Part shown: in pieces, positions 38,862-64,000 of the stretch
Layout: each line of letters starts with the position of its first letter
Position numbering within the stretch: the stretch's first letter is position 1
NCBI GenBank assembly: GCA_012295275.1
Contig: CM022676.1
Coordinates: 13,334,379 to 13,398,378 of the forward strand
From: Chrysomallon squamiferum
Taxonomy: Eukaryota > Mollusca > Gastropoda > Neomphalida > Peltospiridae
Direction: 5' to 3'
DNA: 64,000 nucleotides
Notes under the pieces: model-generated
The model's input: only the letters and a program-made list of their open reading frames with translations
Database searches by the model: none
Told to the model about the DNA's origin: nothing
Program-made: the position numbers and the translations under genes

Positions 38862-39318
38862 TTGCTCTGTTGCAACGTCAAGTCTAACATATTTATTGAT
38901 GTCATTTGAAAGTCTGATACTTTGAGCTGACAGTTGAATATTAGGTAGCATAACAAGAACTCTGTGTCTGATGTTGATGCTCTTTCTTGTTGGAACTCTT
39001 TAGGAGGAAGAGTTAGGTTCACAGAAAATCCAACTTTATTACAGACAGTCAGTTTGTACGTTCCAATGTCATCCTGAGTAAAATTACAGATAATGAGAAA
39101 AAATGTGTAACCAGAATCTGTTATTGTTTTACTGTGTATTTGAAATGTGATAGTTTCTCTTGTGACCTGAGTGTTGTTAAAATCAGTTTGATCATCAAAT
39201 TTACTCCATGTAAAATTTGTGTAACTTGGTTTACAAAACACAGATTTGTGTAATACAACAGGATTTCCTATCTCAGCTCCCACAATGTTGTCTGTTTTGT
39301 TAATGATCTTGGGTGCAG
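38862..39318 (-). pseudogene. Gene B Ig9 and truncated FN3 exon
   Basis: The Ig9 part closely follows gene A (SVFCKP, NFTWSK). At the FN3 start, A has TCATGGCTACC and B has TTATGCTACC: one G is lost, which shifts the frame. About 170 bases that encode the middle of FN3 in A are then missing. The codon matching A's TGA is CAA. Confidence 0.8.
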
Positions 39319-40329
39319 CTGAAAGTAACATCCATTATATTAATTATAATCATGTGAACTATTGTATTATTAAGAAGACATTACATTTAAATGCAGGATA
39401 TTTATTGTACCTGACTACAGCTTCTTTCCAATGACTTTTTCAATTTTAAGAGAAGATTCATGTTATCATTATTATTAGTGAAACTAAAAGAAACTGCAGA
39501 AACAAAGTATATAACAATTAAATCTGCATATAAATATATCACAGGTGGAGCATATTTTTGTTCACTTTTCTATCTATTTCCCTGTTGTAATCTTATTTTC
39601 AGAATTAATATCCAGGTTATTTTCAAAATATATGAATGTTTATTTATTGTTATTTATTAAATCATTAGAACAGACAAGATAGTATAGTTAAAACAGATAT
39701 ATATATATATATTACTTTTAATGCAAGTCATGTATGTGGATCTTTGTGTGATAATGTTTAATCAAAATTGTTGTTACATCATAGGACATTTCCTCTTTTA
39801 CTCAAAAGTTACAGCTCTCTTAATATTCTTTTCATCTCTACTTATGAAATAAACAGTGAATGTTGTATTGCACTAAACCCTTTTTCCTCCAATTATTGAG
39901 TCATATTTTTCATGATTATTCTGACATATTAGTAGCTAGAAGACACATACTTGTGACTTTGACAAATAATATATAAATATATGAAGTTTAAAGAAAAATG
40001 ATATCTACCATAATTTGAAAATCAAAGGGAAAATTAAATATGTAAACTAATTAAAGAGACACTTGTGTTGAACTGAAAGATGCAGTCTGTAGAAATACCA
40101 AAATACCATTAAATCAAGATCCAAATAATAATTAAACTGTAAAGAGCCAAACACATATTGTTTCAATAAATTTAAAATTCAGCAAAATTCAATACAAAAT
40201 AAAATAACCGTCACATACATATTATGAGTTTATATATATAAATATCAAGACATTTTATTTTCTTTCAGAGTACTCAACATTTCTTAGAACAAGATATGCC
40301 AATATTTACTGGAACGAAAAGTGTCAAAA

Positions 40330-40605
40330 TACAAGAACTGTGTTTTATTTTCAGATGACTTTGGAACATTTTTGTGGAGTGTGAAGTTATTTGTAGCCTG
40401 ACACATAAATATCTGTCTGTTGTCTGTGTAGGACAGATGTTTGAACAGCCAGTAGGAGTTTGTGTGTGTGTGAAATCTTTCACTCCCTTTTCAAACAAGA
40501 CAATCACAAATGGGACACTGCACGTCAGGTTTCTACTCTGACCTTCTAACAACACAGCGAATGTTCAGTGTGTCTCCTTCATAAATCATTGTTCTGTCTT
40601 GTATC
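40330..40605 (-). pseudogene. Gene B hybrid Ig5/Ig6 exon
   Basis: The exon starts with the Ig5 sequence for GYKTGQ...YEGDTLNIRCVV and switches, at about 40,553, directly to the Ig6 sequence LEGQSRNLTC. The F strand of Ig5, the intron and the start of Ig6 are gone. The Ig6 donor is lost too: the sequence diverges after AAAACAC. Confidence 0.75.
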
Positions 40606-40705
40606 CTAAAAACAGAAATTTTACTAAGTCAAAAATTACATTTCAAATTGTTATTATCTGTTTAATGTCACATGAATAATTTAAAAAAGATATAATAATA
40701 ATAAC

Positions 40706-40744
<39 letters not shown>

Positions 40745-40926
40745 AATGTCTTGCATTTCAGTGACAGAAATGTTGTACCCAAATCAGATTGTGAATCCTG
40801 AAGCAAATTCTCTCCAAAACATATTATAAGTAAATATTATAAATCTATTCATTATCATTATTGTCGTTGTTATTGTTAGAGTTATCGTTATTATTATAAA
40901 ACAATATATTTTTACAGTATACTAAC

Positions 40927-41255
40927 AAATCAAACTCAATTTAGTCTTTTTTGTTTTGTTTCAGAGTTTTGTTGAGATATCTGAGAATTCTGAATTTCAC
41001 ACTCTATTTCATCTCCATCTTGATACCACTGTGGAACCAAAACCAGATTCTGACTAAACAGCTTTCCTCCATCACCAGCGTCTTGTTCTCTGATTGGTTC
41101 GTTTGAAAAAAGCTTCTGACCACTAGTGAGATTTCTGCAACTAAAGACAACACTGGGACTTGATGACGCACTATTACATGTCAAAGTCAAATTTCTGATT
41201 CCATCCGCATCAAAATTATTTTGGTTTCCAGTTATATTAGTTCTGTAAGGACGAA
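40927..41255 (-). pseudogene. Gene B Ig4 exon
   Basis: It has 329 bases against 321 in A and C, a frameshift near the end. The core tryptophan of NFTWRN has become cysteine (FSCRN), and the donor is GTTAGT instead of GTGAGT. Confidence 0.8.
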
Positions 41256-41399
41256 CTAAAATTTAGAATATTTTAAGAATAAATATATTGCATCGTTAAT
41301 GTTACAAAACATACAAGAAAGATGTAGAAAAACGTTAAAAATTATTATTCTGTTTTAGATAAATGTTGAGTTATTTTCAAAACAAAATGCCATTAATCA

Positions 41400-41438
<39 letters not shown>

Positions 41439-41607
41439 CTGAAGAGTATAATGATTAGTACTTTCTTCATACCTGAAACCAGAAATTAACTAATTATTAG
41501 TGATAAAATTGTGAATGAAATAGTTTATTTTTGTGATAAAACTACCTGACCGAAAATAATTACTAACAGATGTTATTAAAGTTGCGACAATAAAAATGTA
41601 AACATAC

Positions 41608-41871
41608 ATGCTAGTTTTGTTGTAAATATCAAGTTTCTGGTTTCCACGTAGTTTCTGACTTGACAAGTGTAGTTCTGATTGTTGTACTTTCTGTTAATAG
41701 ATTTCAAGACAAGAGTTTGTGTGTGTGTGTGAGTTCCATCAGGAGTTACCCAGCTTACTGTGCCAGCAGGTGTTCCTAGAAAAGTGGTGTTACACACACA
41801 AGTTCCACTCTGTCCTGACTCTATGTAAGTATCTGGACACTCACCACTTGTAGAAGGAAAGTCTAGCGGAC
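41608..41871 (-). pseudogene. Gene B Ig3 exon (open)
   Basis: It is 264 bases long with intact splice sites and an open frame, very close to Ig3 of A and C. Confidence 0.8.
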
Positions 41872-42606
41872 CTGTAAGTGAAAACTTCAAGATTAAAAAA
41901 ATATGTTGAATTTAATTTAATTATTTAATAAAATACCTGACTGCTGATTCTATATGATTTACAAAATGTATGTAATTTTGTAAGTTTGTTAAACAATGAC
42001 ACAGATTACACTCTCTAAAGTCGGCATCAATGTATATCAAATTAAGCCCAAAGTTTCAAGTCCTCTCCCGTGACCTCCGTGTTCATCAAATGGAACAGCC
42101 CGCTTATCGCTTCCCGAACCAGAACTTCAACTCACTTCATCTCTATCCCGAAGCCCATGATAGTTAACTGCAGTCGTCGGTTAAATCCACGGAATAGAAA
42201 AAAAGAATAAAAACAGATTACGACAAAGGTATTCGTTGGATAAATTTCCAAGCTGTGTTAATTTGTCACACAAAATAAGCCACATTTTGTCCTCTAAGTA
42301 ATGTAACTATAAAATGTGTAATCAACCTTTAGAAGTTCATCATCATGTATTTTATTGTAAAATGGTTTTAAGAATTGTTAAGTTGAACTTTAATTATTTG
42401 CATACATCGGTAGTTAAAGACAGGTTATTTACTGGTTTTAATTATTAATACATATTTATTTTATATATATATATATATATATATATCAGTGCATTAATAA
42501 AATATCTTTATTTAGTACACGCAAAAGAAATGCATCTAAATAAATGCATCTTAGATAATCGTGTTTTACGTTAAACGTAGAGGATATTATCTATATTCGA
42601 AACAAA

Positions 42607-42643
<37 letters not shown>

Positions 42644-43018
42644 TGTTGTATCAATAATAATAATAAAAAGAAGAAAACAAAGAAGAAAAAGGAGAACACC
42701 TTTCTGGATAAGTGTTGGAATTTTGCATCATTTTCAGCACTTACTGAATGTTTATTTCTTTTTAGCAGAAAGACAGCGCTAGTGTTGTTTTAATCGAAAG
42801 TGGTCTTATTATAATTATTATTATTTCATGAAAAATTAAAATATATTATGTTATTATTAGCTGTGCTATTCTGTTTTTAAAGTTACACAATGATTAACTC
42901 AAAGTTCTATTGAAATCAACAATGGCAGAAGAAAACTAATTCGGTTTTAAATATCTACATTTTACATTATTATCAAACACAGAATACAGTTATTTCATTC
43001 GTAATGTTTTATTCATGA

Positions 43019-43053
<35 letters not shown>

Positions 43054-43506
43054 AGATCTTAAATAATGTTTCAGTTTGTAGACGAAAGTGAAGTTAGACC
43101 TGTGAGTGGATATCTGTGATAATTATTTGAATTTTTCTTATGGTTTGATATAAAAACGATAAGGTTGGATTATTACCTAATTTTTTAAAATTTCACACTG
43201 TTTAGATGAAGCTGGGTCTTCATAGTGCTATTCATTCACTTGTAATAGAGGCAGATTATATAATATACAGTGAAACAACTTTAAGTTAAATTTTAACATA
43301 AAACCAGCCCTAATCATCACACAGATTGAATTAATGTTTTCACTACATCGTTTTTATCGGTAATATCTAACATGTTTGTTTTAATGTATCAACAAATAGA
43401 TGAAAAAAAATATATAAATAAGTAAATAAATAAATAATAGATCAACAAAGAGATACAAAATATATAAATAAGTAAATACATAAATAATAGATTGAAGGAA
43501 ACTTAC
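41872..43506. other. Gene B first intron
   Basis: This AT-rich stretch has (TA)n at 42,463-42,487, (AGT)n at 42,608-42,642 and (AAT)n near 43,021-43,052. No Ig1 or Ig2 exon is present on the minus strand, although C has both between its signal exon and Ig3. Confidence 0.65.
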
Positions 43507-43562
43507 CTGTACTGTATCTAACAATTACGAGAGAAACAAGTAAATATCGCAAGAAAAGCCAT
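43507..43562 (-). pseudogene. Gene B signal-peptide exon with shifted start
   Basis: The donor ACAG|GTAAGT is good. The hydrophobic frame (YLLVSLVIVRYSTG) is open, but the ATG at 43,562-43,560 is one base out of phase with it; from that ATG the frame stops within the exon. The exon is 56 bases against 55 in C, consistent with a single inserted base. Confidence 0.8.
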
Positions 43563-43593
43563 TGTGTATGCTGTGACTTAAATTGTTTCCTCC

Positions 43594-43612
43594 GAGTACA
43601 CGAGTTGTACTC
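43594..43612. promoter_or_regulatory. Conserved palindrome upstream of gene B start
   Basis: GAGTACA-CGAGT-TGTACTC is a perfect 7-base inverted repeat with a 5-base spacer, about 32 bases upstream of the ATG and followed (plus strand) by TATCTAGGTTAA. The block recurs before the other signal-exon copies. It may be a promoter element, a transcription-factor site or a 5' UTR hairpin. Confidence 0.55.
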
Positions 43613-44247
43613 TATCTAGGTTAAGTTATTATTTCACATTTCTATGGCGCTGTCCAAAATTTATATATTTATTTCACTTTGTTTATTATATTTCACATGA
43701 TTTCCTTTTCAGTTATTTGTCAGTAATCATATCTTGAAAGTCACGCTGTTTACAAAACATTTATATTTATAAAACGAAAGAACATTCTTGTCGTAGGCTT
43801 ATACCAGTCAACTAACTCAGCAAAGAGTATACGACATTTATTATATCATTGAATGGTACAATGAATCTATAGCGGTCAATTCAGGTTTTTATGTCACCCA
43901 CTTGAGAACCGGTCAGTAACTGAATATTTTATGCCTAATTCATTGTCAAATCATGTGTTTTTTTAAAAAACAAAAACAAAATATTTACACAGTATTACTT
44001 ATTAACCAACGTATTATTTTATCAGTTAAGTGTGGATATTTAAGTTAAGACATTTAATAAACTGATATGTAGCAGAGAGTGAACAGAGATGTAATAGAAG
44101 TAATTTGATTTGTTTTCTGGGATAAAAATCCGCTCTCCAAATTGAAGTGGAAACATTCTGTGCTACAGATCACAACGTAAAGTAAAATGAAATGTTAAAT
44201 TATCTGAATGAAATTAAACTAAGACAGTCAGCTTAAAATGGACAATT
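43613..44247. other. Intergenic stretch between gene C 3' end and gene B start
   Basis: This roughly 640-base gap resembles 62,593-63,127 in order and direction (shared AAGTTATT, TTTCTATGGCGCTGTC-like, CTCACTTGAGAA and CCAATTTGAAGTG stretches), so it was duplicated with the tandem unit. It should contain the gene B promoter. Confidence 0.6.
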
Positions 44248-62542
<18,295 letters not shown>

Positions 62543-62573
62543 TGTGAATGTTGTGAGTAAACGTGTTTCTTGC

Positions 62574-62592
62574 GGGTACACGAGCTGTACTC
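62574..62592. promoter_or_regulatory. Conserved palindrome upstream of gene C start
   Basis: GGGTACA-CGAGC-TGTACTC lies about 32 bases before the ATG and is followed on the plus strand by TATCTAGGTTAAGTTATT, as at gene B. Confidence 0.55.
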
Positions 62593-63127
62593 TATCTAGG
62601 TTAAGTTATTGTGTTATATTTCTATAGCGCTGTCATTCTATTGTAGAGTAATTTTTAATTTGTTAGTTATTGAAATTTCGCTATTTATAAAACGTGTTTA
62701 TATTTTGTATTGTACGCTATACCATTGGCTTCACTCAGCAAAGCGTGTACGACACTTACTACATACTTGAATGTAACAAATACTCTGTAGCTGTTTACTT
62801 AGTGACGTGTTAATGTCACTCACTTGAGAATCGGTAATTAATTGATTATTTTATATCTAATTGATGTACGTTTCTAACAAAATATCAATTACTAACGAGC
62901 GTATTTTTTTTTCGATTAATTCTTTATATTTAACCTAAGACATTTACTAAACTCATGCATGTTAGACGGTGAATAGAGAGACAAAAGAGCTAAAAATAAT
63001 ACTTTCTTAATTACACGAGTTTTTGGGGGATCAAAACCCGCTTTCCAATTTGAAGTGTGAGGTAAATGGAAATAGTAAATTATTGAATGAAACTGAAATA
63101 AGACATTCATTTTACAATGAAAATATT

Positions 63128-64000
63128 TTATTACAGTGAATGTGAAATTTAAATATCTCACTGGTACAGATCTTGTGTGAAAATATCGGTTCCGTTATTA
63201 TTTTCAGCAGATAAGCTAGAAGTATACATTATATAAGTTCTTGAAACGAGGATGAAATTATATGTCGTCTTATAGATAATATAGAATAATGAAATATCTT
63301 TTACAAAAGCGACAAACATTTCAGTAAACTCTGATATTTATTTTTTAACATTACTTCATTTTGTATCTATGTTATTAAACCACCAGTCTTCAGACCGATA
63401 TATCTCAGTAAACAGCAGTCTGTTAGAGTTGATGGAAAGGTAATTCCTTACCGAATTCAAATCTGTGATTACTTTTAGCATTGGAGGTCAAATGTTCATA
63501 ACATTACTCTTCGTAAGTAAGCTCTAGCTTCCTTTTTTAAAGTTTCTCTCGCAACAGCAATTTCTTCTTTCTTTTTTTTTCTTTTTTAACCTTTTTTTAT
63601 CCTAGAAAATAGACTGGGATTGCAGTTTTATTTGGTTTTCATTTGCAAACAAGATATAAACATGAATAGTACTTTTCCGTTTTTACATTTAAAATGTACT
63701 TTCATTGCTTGTTTCGATGTCATCTATCAGTTTCTTCTCAATATTCTTTTCATTAAGTTTAATTAAGTAGTCACAGCGTACCTGGTCACATAATAGATTA
63801 GTTGTACAAGCAACTTTTTTTGTAAATATTCAAATCTGACCAGTATTTTAAAACTTCCACAATATTCTTCAACAGCCCTTCAAGGACAGTGCATTATAAA
63901 TCTCTATCTTCTGTTTTCTATAACATTAAAGGTTTTGAACCACTATGTAGATTTTGAATTTTCTTTGTTAATGGTACATGGATATCAACATATAATGGTG
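63128..64000 (-). other. 3' end of a further minus-strand unit (D), partial
   Basis: Positions 63,040-63,290 resemble 44,150-44,440 at the end of gene C: a polyadenylation signal at 63,128-63,133, a TTCATCCTCGTTTC stretch and other shared 3' UTR segments. A GAATTCG|GTAAGG site near 63,453 sits where the ITAM exon donor of C would lie, but I cannot see a clear coding exon before the window ends. Confidence 0.5.

Larger units (their letters stand above)
35050..43562 (-). pseudogene. Gene B: decayed copy of an Ig/FN3 receptor (A-like 3' half)
   Basis: Recognisable parts, in order, are the signal exon 43,562-43,507, Ig3, Ig4, a hybrid Ig5/Ig6, Ig9 with a truncated FN3, the transmembrane exon, two VLEDN tail exons, and remnants of the SQYSV and lysine-rich tail exons. 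Ig1, Ig2, Ig7, Ig8 and the ITIM exons are missing. Lesions include a one-base insertion after the start codon, an eight-base length change with a lost donor in Ig4, a frameshift and about 170-base loss in FN3, a GC donor, and a one-base deletion in a tail exon. The TM exon is intact, suggesting recent decay. Introns match those of A in inverted order. Confidence 0.85.

Overview
This is a eukaryotic window. It has AT-rich introns, GT-AG exons of 250-340 bases in a single phase, and many long (TTA)n, (TC)n, (CA)n and (TA)n microsatellites. It looks like an invertebrate metazoan, most likely a mollusc; that guess rests on genome texture and receptor type, not on a species match.

The main content is a cluster of related type-I membrane receptors of the immunoglobulin superfamily. 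Gene A (+, 14,771-32,183) has nine Ig exons, an FN3 region, a transmembrane exon and a long multi-exon tail ending in two canonical ITIMs (LLYVGI, VEYVSI), with a third (SQYSVV) upstream. Gene C (-, 62,542 to about 44,250) has an intact signal-peptide exon, a duplicated Ig1 exon, Ig2-Ig7, an FN3-like exon, a transmembrane exon and a different tail carrying a textbook ITAM spacing (YECL-x7-YEKL). Gene B (-, 43,562 to about 35,050) is a decayed copy whose 3' half matches gene A. At the right edge, sequence matching the 3' end of gene C shows that another minus-strand unit (D) begins beyond the window, so B, C and D form a tandem array with a period of about 19 kb.

A and C share the Ig1-Ig6 block, introns included, but differ completely from the Ig6 donor onward. 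This is the mosaic pattern expected of paired activating and inhibitory immune receptors that share a ligand-binding end. A and B form a large imperfect palindrome (about 19.5-31.4 kb against 41.9-34.1 kb), with the last ITIM exons of A in its spacer. All the ectodomain exons are symmetric phase 1-1, so exons can be duplicated, lost or skipped without a frame change.

Several lesions are visible. A has an in-frame TGA in its FN3 segment, a possible stop at the start of Ig7, and no recognisable signal-peptide exon. C has a 67-base net deletion in Ig2. B has a shifted start, missing Ig exons, a hybrid Ig5/Ig6 exon and damaged splice sites.

The left 14.7 kb is gene-poor. It holds a MULE-type transposase fragment, a 2.85 kb element with about 630-base terminal inverted repeats, and AT-rich DNA with microsatellites. 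Exon limits were read by eye from splice signals, frame and comparison between copies; there is no transcript evidence.
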